In this document: positions 39,138 to 48,260 of the stretch, one piece after another
How the letters are laid out: the number at the start of each line of letters is the position of its first letter
How positions within the stretch are numbered: position 1 is the first letter of the stretch
From: Tenuifilum thalassicum
Lineage (GTDB): Bacteria; Bacteroidota; Bacteroidia; Bacteroidales; Tenuifilaceae
Assembly: GCF_013265555.1 (NCBI RefSeq)
Contig: NZ_CP041345.1
Location: forward strand, 1,906,581 to 1,970,580
DNA length: 64,000 nt
Reading direction: 5' to 3'
The notes under the pieces: generated by a model
The model's input: the letters and a program-made list of their open reading frames with translations, nothing else
Databases searched by the model: none
What the model was told of the DNA's origin: nothing
Program-made: the position numbers and the translations under genes

Positions 39138-40217
39138 ATGCCACTTGTTACACCCTCTAATATCTACAAATCGATTGGTGTTATGTCAGGCACTTCGCTT
39201 GATGGTATTGATATTTGCTACTGCGTATTTGAAAAAATAAACCAAGAATGGCAATTTGAAATTGTTGCTGCTGAAACAGTAAAGTATTCAGATGAGTGGT
39301 ATGTAAGGTTGAGCAACTCACCCTCTCTGTCTGCCGAAGAGATAACCTGGCTCGATTTCGAGTATGGTCATTACCTTGGACAGCAAATCAATTCCTTTAT
39401 TAATAAGTATAGAGTTGATGCAGATTTTGTAGCTTCGCATGGCCATACTATTTTTCATAATCCAGATAATGGCTACTCTTTACAAATAGGGAAAGGAGCA
39501 GCCATTGCTGCTCAAACAGGATTACCGTGCATTGCCGATTTTCGTTCGGGTGATGTTTCTAGAGGTGGACAAGGCGCCCCACTTGTCCCTGTTGGCGACA
39601 AACATCTTTTTAAAGATTATGACATATGCCTTAACCTGGGCGGAATAGCCAATTTAAGCTATGACAGCCCAGATGGAAAGCGTTTAGCTTACGATACCTG
39701 TGTATGCAATATGTTCCTGAACCACCTAGCATCAATGGCTGGGTTTGAATTTGACAAGAATGGCGAACTAGGAAGAAAGGGGAAAGTTATTGATGATTTT
39801 CTAAATATACTTGAAAGCATATCATATTACAAAAAATCTAGCCCCAAATCTTTGGGCAAGGAATGGTTTGAGAAAAATATTATTCCGTTGATTAATAATT
39901 ACCATGAAGAATCAGTAGAGAACTTACTACGAACAGCCTATGAGCATATTTCCAAAAGGATTGCCGAAGATTCAAAAAGGCTTAAAAAGAAAAATATTTT
40001 TATTACCGGCGGGGGTGCCAAAAACTTGTTCCTTACTGAGCTAATCAAACAAAAATCAAACCTTGATGTAATTGTTCCCAATGAAAAAATCATTGATTTC
40101 AAAGAAGCTTTAATTTTTGGGTTCTTAGGTGTGCTTTTTCTTGAGAAAGAGAAAGGTGCACTGGCATCGGTAACGGGTGCAAACGAAGATTCAATTGCAG
40201 GATGCCTATACTTTTAG
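39138..40217 (+). CDS. anmK: anhydro-N-acetylmuramic acid kinase
   Basis: Phosphorylates and opens 1,6-anhydro-MurNAc released from peptidoglycan, giving MurNAc-6-phosphate for recycling. The 359-residue protein has VMSGTSLDGIDICYC (ATP loop and catalytic aspartate), SHGHTIFHNP, ADFRSGDVSRGGQGAPLVP and LNLGGIANLS, together diagnostic for AnmK, and a C-terminal ITGGGAKN. Start ATG follows the previous stop without a gap. Together with the M23 peptidase and the C69 dipeptidase it forms a small envelope-turnover neighbourhood. Confidence 0.95.
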   Translation: MPLVTPSNIYKSIGVMSGTSLDGIDICYCVFEKINQEWQFEIVAAETVKYSDEWYVRLSNSPSLSAEEITWLDFEYGHYLGQQINSFINKYRVDADFVASHGHTIFHNPDNGYSLQIGKGAAIAAQTGLPCIADFRSGDVSRGGQGAPLVPVGDKHLFKDYDICLNLGGIANLSYDSPDGKRLAYDTCVCNMFLNHLASMAGFEFDKNGELGRKGKVIDDFLNILESISYYKKSSPKSLGKEWFEKNIIPLINNYHEESVENLLRTAYEHISKRIAEDSKRLKKKNIFITGGGAKNLFLTELIKQKSNLDVIVPNEKIIDFKEALIFGFLGVLFLEKEKGALASVTGANEDSIAGCLYF

Positions 40218-40242
40218 CTGTCAAATTAAACTTTCAACCAGA

Positions 40243-40269
40243 TTTGTTATCCAAAAAATATTAGGTTTG
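40243..40269 (+). promoter_or_regulatory. possible promoter of the C69 dipeptidase gene
   Basis: TTTG (40243-40246), 15 nt, TAGGTTTG (40262-40269), then the ATG at 40297. The -7 box is good; the spacing is shorter than the usual 18-20 nt. Confidence 0.45.
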
Positions 40270-40296
40270 TAGTCATTAACTAAACAATAAACGATT

Positions 40297-42054
40297 ATGA
40301 GAAAACTCACAATCCAAATTTTTGCAGCTTTTGCATTGCTATTTAATTCATATTCAAGCAATGCCTGTACTAACTTTTTGGTAACTAAGGGCGCATCGGC
40401 AGATGGTTCCACCATGATAACCTACGCTGCAGACTCACATTACCTGTTTGGTGAGCTTTACTTCCGACCCGCAGCTGTTTATCCATCTGGTACCATGATG
40501 AAGATATACGAATGGGATACTGGTAAATATTTAGGTGAAATACCCCAGGCGAGCCAAACCTATAGCGTTGTTGGCAACATGAATGAGTATCAGGTTGCTA
40601 TTGGTGAAACCACCTACGGTGGTCGCGAAGAGTTACAAGATAGCACAGGTTTAATAGATTATGGTTCACTTATGTACATTGCCCTTCAACGCTCAAAAAG
40701 CGCACGTGAGGCAATTAAGGTGATGGCTGAACTGGTTGAAAAGTATGGCTACTATAGTTCTGGAGAATCTTTCTCTGTTGCCGATAAGAACGAGGTATGG
40801 ATTTTTGAGATGATAGGTAAAGGCGTTGACCTAAAAGTTGACAGGAAAACCAAGAAGACCTATAATGCCAATCGTGGTGCAGTATGGGTAGCCATTCGTA
40901 TTCCCGATGGTTACGTTTCGGGACATGCCAACCAGGCACGCATTACTACGTTCCCACTGGAAAACATGAAAACTTCTATCAGCTCAAAAAATCTTGATAA
41001 AATCTTTGACCCTAACATCGAGGTAGTTTACGCTCACGATGTAATAAGTTTTGCCCGCAAAAAAGGATATTTCAATGGAAAAGACGAAGAGTTTAGCTTT
41101 TCGGACACCTATGCACCAGTAGACTTTGGAGGTGCTCGATTCTGCGAAATGCGCGTTTGGTCGTTCTTTAAGGAGATTAACAAGGATATGTGGAAATACT
41201 TTGATTACGCAAAGGGCCACAATCTTAAGAACCGTATGCCACTTTACATTAAACCAGATCGCAAACTTTCGGTAAGAGACATGATGGACTTCATGCGCGA
41301 TCATTTGGAAGGCACCGAACTCGATATGAGCAAAGATGAAGGAGCAGGTCCACATGCCCTACCCTATCGCTGGCGCCCACTAACATGGAAATACGAAGGG
41401 AAAACCTATTTTAATGAGCGAGCAACTGCTACCCAGCAAACAGGCTTCTCGTTTGTTGCTCAAATGCGCAGCTGGCTGCCCGATGCTGTAGGTGGTATAT
41501 TCTGGTTCAGCGTTGACGATGCCGCTTCAACAGTTTATTTTCCTGTATATTGTAGCGTAACATCAGTTCCCGAAGCATACGCCGAAGGACGTGGTGATAT
41601 GCTAACATATTGCGACGACTGTGCATTTTGGGTATTCAACAAGGTTTCAAATTTTGCCTACCTTCGCTACGACCTAATGATTCAAGATATAAAAAAGGTA
41701 CAAAACGAACTTGAAACCCGCTTTATCTCCCAAACTGATATTGTTGACAAAACCGCTTTAGAACTAATAAATAACGGAAATAAAGATGAAGCGATTAGCT
41801 TCCTAACCGATTACACTGTGAACACCGGAAATTACGTTGTTGCTCGTTGGGAAAAACTATTCCAATTCCTTCTTATGAAATTCATGGACGGTAATGTTAA
41901 GCAAGAGGATGGCAAGGGCGGCTTAAAGTATAATAAATACAACTATTGCCCTGCACATGTTGATAATCCTGATTATCCAGACTGGTGGAAAAAGAATCTA
42001 ATTGAAGAGACTGGCGATAAACTACTTTACAAATCTGAAGGCGGAGGCCACTAG
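40297..42054 (+). CDS. C69-family dipeptidase (PepD-like), secreted
   Basis: 585 residues. A signal peptide (MRKLTIQIFAAFALLFNSYSSNA) is followed at once by CTNFLVTKGASADGS, where the cysteine becomes the N-terminal nucleophile of the mature Ntn-hydrolase after processing. GSTMITYAADSH, GETTYGGREEL, GYYSSGESFSVADKNEVW and IWVxxR-like downstream blocks fit the peptidase C69 family, which splits dipeptides. Ends with a hydrophilic tail. Likely periplasmic, feeding peptide uptake in an amino-acid-using anaerobe; the latter is inference. Confidence 0.92.
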   Translation: MRKLTIQIFAAFALLFNSYSSNACTNFLVTKGASADGSTMITYAADSHYLFGELYFRPAAVYPSGTMMKIYEWDTGKYLGEIPQASQTYSVVGNMNEYQVAIGETTYGGREELQDSTGLIDYGSLMYIALQRSKSAREAIKVMAELVEKYGYYSSGESFSVADKNEVWIFEMIGKGVDLKVDRKTKKTYNANRGAVWVAIRIPDGYVSGHANQARITTFPLENMKTSISSKNLDKIFDPNIEVVYAHDVISFARKKGYFNGKDEEFSFSDTYAPVDFGGARFCEMRVWSFFKEINKDMWKYFDYAKGHNLKNRMPLYIKPDRKLSVRDMMDFMRDHLEGTELDMSKDEGAGPHALPYRWRPLTWKYEGKTYFNERATATQQTGFSFVAQMRSWLPDAVGGIFWFSVDDAASTVYFPVYCSVTSVPEAYAEGRGDMLTYCDDCAFWVFNKVSNFAYLRYDLMIQDIKKVQNELETRFISQTDIVDKTALELINNGNKDEAISFLTDYTVNTGNYVVARWEKLFQFLLMKFMDGNVKQEDGKGGLKYNKYNYCPAHVDNPDYPDWWKKNLIEETGDKLLYKSEGGGH

Positions 42055-42077
42055 ACCATCAAATTTTTTACCATATA

Positions 42078-42107
42078 AAAAGAGCAATCTCAAAGGGTTG
42101 CTCTTTT
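42078..42107. terminator. bidirectional terminator between the dipeptidase and dgt
   Basis: AAAAGAGCAA, 10-nt loop, TTGCTCTTTT forms a perfect 10-bp stem with A and T runs on both sides. It lies between convergent genes ending at 42054 and 42127 and can serve both. Confidence 0.85.
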
Positions 42108-42126
42108 CTTTTCCTTCATTTTAAAT

Positions 42127-43497
42127 TTACGACCTCATACCAATCTCAATCCCTTTTATCCTCCTATAAAAATCGGTGGCGTAGTTATCGGTCATTCCTG
42201 AAACATAATCAAGTACGCCCAGAACTCTTTGATAGGCAGACCCTCCATCATAATTAAACTCAGGAGGAAGAAGACGAAGCGCCTTCTTATCTGCTTGACT
42301 TCTATTTTCTTTCGACTTTAGAATTGGTGGTATGAAATGATTGAGCAGCTCATACATTACATTATATCCAGCATTTTCAATCTCTACCACATGTCTGTTA
42401 TTATAAATATACTCGTAGGAAAACTCCATAATTTGAGCAAGTTCCTTGCTGGTATCCTTAATCACGCTAAAAATAGTCGTCTCAAATGTACCATCAAGAA
42501 AACTTTCGATACTGCGTTCAAAAATCTCTTTAGTTTTTAATGTGAGAGCATTGATTGCCTTTGCCCTTAAATACGAAACCCTATCATTCTTGTCGTATAT
42601 TTGATCCAAACGATAGTCAATTTTCTTCTTATCATCGTATCCTAAACCGCTAACTAAAGCCCGAAGAAGTTCAATGCATTCAGAACTTTCAATGATACCA
42701 AGCCTATGAGCGTCCTCTAAATCGACAATATTGTAACAGATATCATCGGCAACCTCAACAAGCCATACAAATGGATGTCGGCGGTAAACAGTTGGATTAT
42801 TGCTCTCCACTATCATCCCCGTGCGATTAGCAATATCGACAAAAGTTGGTTTTTCTGACTGAAAAAAACCAAACTTTTTCCTGTGAATAAAGTTTTTATT
42901 CTTTGCTACCGATTCGCAAGGATATTTAGCAATTGCAGCCAATGTAGAGTAAGTCAACATTAAACCTCCCTCCGATTTTCCCTTTGGGTTGTGAGTTAGC
43001 ACTCTAATGGCATTTGCATTCCCCTCAAAGTTTATGAGGTCTGACCATTCTGTTGTGGTAAATTCATTCTTTAAAATAGCTTCATTCTTTACAAAAAAGC
43101 TAGCAATGGCATCTTCGCCCGAATGCCCAAAGGCCGGATTCCCAATGTCATGACACAAACAAGCGGCAGCTATTACGTTGCTAAGATTATATTTGTAAAA
43201 TTCTTGACTTTCTGGGTTTAAATCGCCTTCAAATTTCTCATAAATAGTCTGGCCAATTAAACTACCAAGAGACCGCCCTACCGATGAAACCTCTAATGAG
43301 TGAGTCAATCGATTATGTACAAAAACGCTACCAGGCAGCGGGAAAACCTGGGTTTTATTCTGCAAACGTCGAAATGGTGAAGAAAAAATTATTCTATCAA
43401 AATCACGCTGAAAGTCTGTTCGGGGATCATTGCTTAATTTAGGATTATTAACTCCAGTCCGGTTACTGCTGTATAACTTGTTTAAATCGGTTTTCAT
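42127..43497 (-). CDS. dgt: deoxyguanosinetriphosphate triphosphohydrolase-like protein
   Basis: HD-domain dNTPase of 456 residues that splits dGTP into deoxyguanosine and triphosphate. It shows FSSPFRRLQNKTQVFPL, HNRLTHSLEVSSVGRSLG (first metal histidine), CLCHDIGNPAFGHSGEDAI (the HD pair) and EVADDICYNIVDLEDAHR (last aspartate), the normal order for the family. Full length. It is monocistronic, with a TAAATTTG -7 box on the minus strand at 43530-43523. Downstream is the shared terminator. Confidence 0.95.
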   Translation of the reverse strand: MKTDLNKLYSSNRTGVNNPKLSNDPRTDFQRDFDRIIFSSPFRRLQNKTQVFPLPGSVFVHNRLTHSLEVSSVGRSLGSLIGQTIYEKFEGDLNPESQEFYKYNLSNVIAAACLCHDIGNPAFGHSGEDAIASFFVKNEAILKNEFTTTEWSDLINFEGNANAIRVLTHNPKGKSEGGLMLTYSTLAAIAKYPCESVAKNKNFIHRKKFGFFQSEKPTFVDIANRTGMIVESNNPTVYRRHPFVWLVEVADDICYNIVDLEDAHRLGIIESSECIELLRALVSGLGYDDKKKIDYRLDQIYDKNDRVSYLRAKAINALTLKTKEIFERSIESFLDGTFETTIFSVIKDTSKELAQIMEFSYEYIYNNRHVVEIENAGYNVMYELLNHFIPPILKSKENRSQADKKALRLLPPEFNYDGGSAYQRVLGVLDYVSGMTDNYATDFYRRIKGIEIGMRS

Positions 43498-43701
43498 TTA
43501 GAAAATTGTCAATTTATACCTACAAATTTAGAATTTTTCTTGTACATCATCCTGAGATATGTTTGCAGAGGTGTTTATATTAGCAAATAAGAGAATGAGA
43601 GTAAAAAAATTTAATTATTACAAAGAAAAGCCCAACAGAATAGATTTTGGTAACTTATCAATAAAGTTGTATATACGTTTATTTAATCTTATTAGATGAG
43701 C

Positions 43702-44070
43702 CTAACCAAGTAACCATTCGAGAGCTGCTTCCCTTGTATAAAAAACTGCCTGAATATAGTTTTCGACCTGATTCTTTTTTGAGACTAAAACTGAATAGGC
43801 TGTTTCAACAGGCTTTCTATGGATTAGAGCATTTTTAACAAAAATGTATGGCTTACAGTGATCAACCATGGCAAGCCGAACCCTTTCAATATCAAATTGA
43901 GAAATATTATAAATGGCTTGGGTGGCATCGGTTAATATTCTCAATTTTCTTGGCAAGTTTGGATTTCTTGAAAGCCACTCACCATATTCAATTAAATCGT
44001 TTGCTAAGATAACACCACTATAACTAACCTCAAGAATACCAAGTTTGTTGTTAAAAACGTGTGTAATCAT
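43702..44070 (-). CDS. small STAS/SpoIIAA-like protein of unknown function
   Basis: A 122-residue cytosolic protein. The pattern MITHVFNNKLGILEVSYSGVI, LRILTDATQAIYNI and a C-terminal helix with FYTREAALEWLLG is typical of single-domain SpoIIAA-like/STAS proteins in Bacteroidota, where the second strand is followed by a D-A-T turn. No partner gene is next to it. Start is ATG 44070 with a GTG one codon before. Confidence in the fold is moderate and in function low. The flanking gaps (43498-43701, 44071-44346) contain nothing else I can support. Confidence 0.65.
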   Translation of the reverse strand: MITHVFNNKLGILEVSYSGVILANDLIEYGEWLSRNPNLPRKLRILTDATQAIYNISQFDIERVRLAMVDHCKPYIFVKNALIHRKPVETAYSVLVSKKNQVENYIQAVFYTREAALEWLLG

Positions 44071-44346
44071 CACCTGCCTTAAAAGTTAACACAAACTAAA
44101 TGCTTTTTTGCAAAAGAAACAATTTGCTTGGCTAAATGTTTTAAAGTAAAAACATGTTATACAGCCTAATTTAGAATAAGATAGTCATACACAATATGCT
44201 ATAGTCTAATTCCCAAAACAAGCATATCATCTATTTGGCTAAAACTCTTTAATATATATGTTAGAATAATGAATTACTAGGTTGTTTTGGCATAATTTGT
44301 GAAATGATTGAGTGCTAAAAAATTTTCTTATATTTACTCTGAAAAA

Positions 44347-45072
44347 ATGATTAACCAAATGGATAAGCAAGAAATCAGAACAGGGACAAATTACTCCAAA
44401 CTTGTGCTGGGGCTAATTTTTGTTGCATTGGCAGTCCTTCTAATAGTTGACAACTTCAACATTTGCCCAATTTATTGGGGGAGGTATATATTCACATGGC
44501 AAACCCTTCTAATAGCAATAGGCTTAATTATTTTGCCGAACCCTGGCAGCAGGACAACAGGCCTTGTATTAATTGCCATTGGTGCGTTTTTTCTCACTGC
44601 CAAATTCTACCATTTCCCAATATCAATATGGAAACTCTTTTGGCCTTCAATTATTCTACTGGTGGGCTTATCGCTTATTTTTTCAAGCCGAAGAAGCCAC
44701 TGGCACCCTTTACGTAAAGGAGAGGTTAACGACGATTTAATAGATGATGTTTCCATTTTTGGAGGCTCTGAGCAAAAGTTCACCTCAAAGCAATTTAGGG
44801 GAGGAAAGATTACGAATATTTTTGGAGGCTCTACTATCGACCTAACCGATGCAAATCTTGAACCAGGGCTGAACCTCATTGAAGTACTTTGCATCTTTGG
44901 TGGTTCCAAACTGATAATCCCAACTAGCTGGCGAATTAAAGTTGAGGTAACATCAATTTTTGGAGGCGTATCCGACAAGAGAAAAATCCCTAGCGAGTTG
45001 CCTGAGGATGCTCCTGAACTAGTTATAAGAGGACTTGTTCTTTTTGGTGGACTTGAATTTAAAAGCTTTTAA
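44347..45072 (+). CDS. LiaF/LiaI-like membrane protein with FGG beta repeats
   Basis: About 241 residues. Residues 20-110 form four membrane helices in two pairs (LVLGLIFVALAVLLIVDNF; LLIAIGLIILPNPG; TGLVLIAIGAFFLTAKF; FWPSIILLVGLSLIFSS), matching the DUF5668/LiaI-like domain. The C-terminal half has five strand-turn repeats, SIFGGSEQ, NIFGGSTI, CIFGGSKL, SIFGGVSD and VLFGGLEF, the pattern of the cell-wall-active antibiotic response (LiaF C-terminal) domain. Such proteins modulate envelope stress signalling in other phyla. No LiaRS-type partner is nearby. The ATG at 44347 is preferred to the TTG at 44308. Confidence 0.82.
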   Translation: MINQMDKQEIRTGTNYSKLVLGLIFVALAVLLIVDNFNICPIYWGRYIFTWQTLLIAIGLIILPNPGSRTTGLVLIAIGAFFLTAKFYHFPISIWKLFWPSIILLVGLSLIFSSRRSHWHPLRKGEVNDDLIDDVSIFGGSEQKFTSKQFRGGKITNIFGGSTIDLTDANLEPGLNLIEVLCIFGGSKLIIPTSWRIKVEVTSIFGGVSDKRKIPSELPEDAPELVIRGLVLFGGLEFKSF

Positions 45073-45105
45073 ACCAAACAAATACTAATTACTTTCTCTC
45101 GGCTT

Positions 45106-45140
45106 AAGGCTGACAATTAACTTTGTCGGCCTTTTTTTTT
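45106..45140 (+). terminator. terminator after the LiaF-like gene
   Basis: AAGGCTGACAA, short loop, TTGTCGGCCTT followed by a run of nine T; a classic intrinsic terminator about 34 nt after the stop codon. Confidence 0.88.
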
Positions 45141-45212
45141 ACTTCATAGATTTTTATTGCTAATTCCTAACATGAAAATTTTAAAAAGTAGCTCTCTAAC
45201 ACATACCGCTTT

Positions 45213-45244
45213 CTTGTATCTTATTTTTAATTCCGTTACGTTTG
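45213..45244 (+). promoter_or_regulatory. promoter of the acyl-CoA synthetase gene
   Basis: CTTG (45213-45216, one base off TTTG), 20 nt, TACGTTTG (45237-45244), then a leader of about 35 nt to the ATG at 45284. Confidence 0.6.
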
Positions 45245-45283
45245 TACACATATCTATCGCATAATAATAAAAAATATATACCA

Positions 45284-47341
45284 ATGATTACCAATGAATT
45301 AATCAATCCTAAAAGCATAGTTGTTGTTGGAGGTTCCGACGACATTCAAAAGCCAGGAGGAAAAGTTTTAAAGAATCTTCTGGATAACAAATTCAAAGGA
45401 CAAATCTACGTTGTAAACCCTAAAGCCGATGAGGTTCAAGGTGTAAAATCGTATCGCGATGTTGCAGATTTGCCACAGGTCGATTTAGCCATTTTGGCCA
45501 TAGCAGCCAAGTTTTGTCCTCAAACAGTTGATGTACTTGCTAAGCAAAAAAACACCAAAGCATTTATCATTCTTTCCGCTGGTTTTCATGAGGAGAGTGA
45601 AGAAGGGGCAAAACTTGAACAGCAAATAGTTGATACAATCAACAGCACTGGCGGATGTTTAATTGGGCCCAACTGTATTGGTGTAATGAATACCAACTAT
45701 GCCGGGGTCTTTACAACCCCAATCCCAAAATTCGATCCTAAAGGTGTTGATTTCATTTCAGGCTCAGGTGCAACTGCGGTATTCATTATGGAATCGAGCA
45801 TACCACGTGGGCTAACATTCAACAGCGTATATTCAGTGGGTAATAGCGCACAGATAGGAGTGGAGGAAGTCCTTGAGTACATGGATAATACCTTTGACCC
45901 GAACACAAGTTCAAGAGTAAAACTCCTTTACATTGAGAGCGTTAACAAGCCCCAAAAGTTACTAAAGCATGCACAATCGCTAATCCGCAAAGGATGCAGA
46001 ATTGCAGCAATTAAAGCAGGAAGTTCGTCGGCTGGGAGCCGTGCAGCATCGAGCCACACAGGAGCTTTGGCAAGTAGCGATGTAGCTGTTGATGCGCTAT
46101 TCCGCAAGGCGGGCATAGTTCGCTGCTACGGGCGCGATGAACTTGCTACCGTGGCATCAATATTCATGCATCCCGAGTTACAAGGGAAAAATATTGCAGT
46201 GATTACTCACGCTGGTGGCCCTGCAGTTATGCTTACCGACGCCCTTTCGAATAATGGCATGGAAGTTCCCCCTATTGAAGGCCCAAAGGCTCAGGAGCTG
46301 CTCACCAAACTATTTCCTGGTTCTTCGGTAGCCAACCCTATCGACTTCCTAGCAACTGGAACAGCAGAACAGCTTGGACACATTATTGATGCCTGCGAGA
46401 ACGACTTTGACAACATCGATGCCATGGTGGTAATCTTTGGTAGTCCAGGTTTATTCCCTGTTTACGATGTTTACGACCTACTCGACCAAAAGATGAAGGA
46501 GTGCCGCAAGCCTATATTCCCTGTTCTTCCCTCGGTAATGAATGTAAAGGATGAGATTGAACACTTCATCTCTAAAGGACGAATTTTCTTCCCCGATGAG
46601 GTAGCGCTTGGAACTTCGCTTGCTAAAATATACCACACACCAAAACCGGCTTCAGAGAAACTAACTCTTCCTGAAGTTGATGAAAAAACCATACGCAAGG
46701 TAATTGACAGTAATGAAAATGGCTATCTAGCCCCCAAAGCTGTTCAGCAGCTTCTTGATGCAGCAGGAATTCCACGTGCTGGTGAGGCGGTTGTTACTAC
46801 CGCTGACGAAGCAGTAACCCAAGCCGAAAAACTTGGATACCCTGTTGTGATGAAGGTAGTTGGACCAGTTCACAAATCGGATGTTGGCGGAGTAGTTCTA
46901 AACGTTAAGAACTCCGAAAGTGTTCGCAAAGAATTTGAGCGAATGATTCAAATTAAAGACACTAAAGCTATTCTTATTCAACCCTTGCTCAGTGGTGTTG
47001 AACTTTTTGTAGGTGCTAAACGCGAAGAAAAATTTGGTCACATGGTTCTCTGCGGCTTAGGTGGCATTTTTATTGAGGTTTTAAAAGATGTAAAAGCGGC
47101 TCTTGCTCCAATTGATACTAACGAAGCTTTAGGCATGATTCGTGGACTCAAAAGTTATGGTATAATAAAAGGAGCTAGAGGCCAGGAACCAGTGAATGAA
47201 CAAATCTTTGCAGAAATCGTTAGTCGTATTTCGGCATTAGTTACCATAGTACCTGAGATATTTGAAATGGACCTTAACCCTTTGCTTGGCTCAAAGGATA
47301 AGGTTGTTGCTGTTGATGCAAGAATAAGAATTGAAAAATAA
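45284..47341 (+). CDS. acetate/acyl-CoA ligase (ADP-forming), fused alpha-beta subunits
   Basis: 685 residues. The alpha part (about 1-460) has the CoA-binding domain starting MITNELINPKSIVVVGGSDD and GPNCIGVMNTNY, and two succinyl-CoA-ligase-like domains with the phosphorylated histidine in SSHTGALASSD. The beta part is an ATP-grasp domain (about 470-685) with GYPVVMKVVGPVHKSDVGG and EMDLNPLLG. It makes acetate and ATP from acetyl-CoA, ADP and phosphate, a fermentative ATP-yielding step in anaerobes. That agrees with the hydrogenase cluster. The ATG at 45284 is used; the TTG at 45242 adds 14 unlikely residues. Substrate could also be other acyl-CoAs. Confidence 0.9.
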   Translation: MITNELINPKSIVVVGGSDDIQKPGGKVLKNLLDNKFKGQIYVVNPKADEVQGVKSYRDVADLPQVDLAILAIAAKFCPQTVDVLAKQKNTKAFIILSAGFHEESEEGAKLEQQIVDTINSTGGCLIGPNCIGVMNTNYAGVFTTPIPKFDPKGVDFISGSGATAVFIMESSIPRGLTFNSVYSVGNSAQIGVEEVLEYMDNTFDPNTSSRVKLLYIESVNKPQKLLKHAQSLIRKGCRIAAIKAGSSSAGSRAASSHTGALASSDVAVDALFRKAGIVRCYGRDELATVASIFMHPELQGKNIAVITHAGGPAVMLTDALSNNGMEVPPIEGPKAQELLTKLFPGSSVANPIDFLATGTAEQLGHIIDACENDFDNIDAMVVIFGSPGLFPVYDVYDLLDQKMKECRKPIFPVLPSVMNVKDEIEHFISKGRIFFPDEVALGTSLAKIYHTPKPASEKLTLPEVDEKTIRKVIDSNENGYLAPKAVQQLLDAAGIPRAGEAVVTTADEAVTQAEKLGYPVVMKVVGPVHKSDVGGVVLNVKNSESVRKEFERMIQIKDTKAILIQPLLSGVELFVGAKREEKFGHMVLCGLGGIFIEVLKDVKAALAPIDTNEALGMIRGLKSYGIIKGARGQEPVNEQIFAEIVSRISALVTIVPEIFEMDLNPLLGSKDKVVAVDARIRIEK

Positions 47342-47347
47342 TGTCAA

Positions 47348-47497
47348 ATGAATCTTAGGGAAAAATGGAGCAGCCTTTCAGCTAATGAAAAGATGATGAT
47401 TGGTATAGCCATAATTCTCATCATCCTTATTGCAACCCGTTTTGAAATTATTTGGGAGCAGATTAAAGCTGGATTTGGCCGTTACGTTAACCATTAA
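47348..47497 (+). CDS. 49-residue single-span membrane protein
   Basis: A short frame starting at the ATG 47348, 6 nt after the synthetase stop, coding MNLREKWSSLSANEKMMIGI, one hydrophobic helix (IGIAIILIILIATRF), then a charged amphipathic tail ending GRYVNH. It is followed 12 nt later by the GTG of the next membrane protein. The tight spacing and plausible topology (positive inside) suggest a real gene rather than a chance frame. No family is recognised. It may be a small partner of the downstream membrane protein. Confidence 0.6.
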   Translation: MNLREKWSSLSANEKMMIGIAIILIILIATRFEIIWEQIKAGFGRYVNH

Positions 47498-47509
47498 AAC
47501 ATTGAGAAA

Positions 47510-48205
47510 GTGAAAAGAAACGATTTTTTTGTAATTGCGGGAACAATTTTGTTCCTGCTGCCTTTTTTTGCTTCGGAAACTGTATATAGTTTTTACGTTG
47601 ACTTTAATGCCAACCATGGCATGATAATGAGCTTTATAAAATTTGCTTTACTTGCAACTTTTGGAGAGGCTATTGGCTTAAGAATCAGAACAGGAAATTA
47701 CAATCAACCAGGATTTGGCCTTATGCCTCGTGCCATTGTTTGGGGATTATTAGGGCTAACCATCAAGCTTGCTTTTGTGCTTTTTGCAACGGGAGTTCCA
47801 ACATTTCTTTCTTACTTGGGATTGGAAAATGCCACACAAATAATGAAAGGAAACTTATCGGCAGAAAAAATACTCGTTGCATTTAGCATTAGCCTATTAA
47901 TGAATGTGATATACGCTCCAGTAATGATGACCCTACATAAAATTACAGACACACATATAATGAATCATGGGGGTAAGCTATCGTGCCTTCTCAAACCCAT
48001 TCAATTTGGAAAAATTCTTGGTTCAATCAACTGGGAGGTACAATGGGGATTTGTTTTTGCAAAAACAATTCCATTTTTCTGGATTCCAGCGCATACAATT
48101 ACATTTCTATTACCTGCAGATTTTCAGGTTCTATTTGCAGCACTGCTAAGCGTTGCTCTAGGTATTTTTCTTGCCATTGCAAGCCTTAAGGGAAGCGGAA
48201 AATAG
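47510..48205 (+). CDS. conserved polytopic membrane protein of unknown function
   Basis: 231 residues, GTG start, five or six membrane helices. The sequence has several strongly patterned blocks, FIKFALLATFGEAIGLRIRTGNY, PGFGLMPRAIVWGLLGLTIK, HKITDTHI and FVFAKTIPFFWIPAHTITFLLP, with many helix-embedded polar and proline residues. It resembles an uncharacterised family seen in Bacteroidota and other anaerobes, loosely like Mpv17/PMP22 proteins, but I cannot name a function. It probably lies in one operon with the synthetase and the 49-residue protein. Confidence 0.75.
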   Translation: MKRNDFFVIAGTILFLLPFFASETVYSFYVDFNANHGMIMSFIKFALLATFGEAIGLRIRTGNYNQPGFGLMPRAIVWGLLGLTIKLAFVLFATGVPTFLSYLGLENATQIMKGNLSAEKILVAFSISLLMNVIYAPVMMTLHKITDTHIMNHGGKLSCLLKPIQFGKILGSINWEVQWGFVFAKTIPFFWIPAHTITFLLPADFQVLFAALLSVALGIFLAIASLKGSGK

Positions 48206-48260
48206 TTGATTTATTTGCTTATTTTTATTATATTTACACAAAACGACAAAAATTAAAAAA

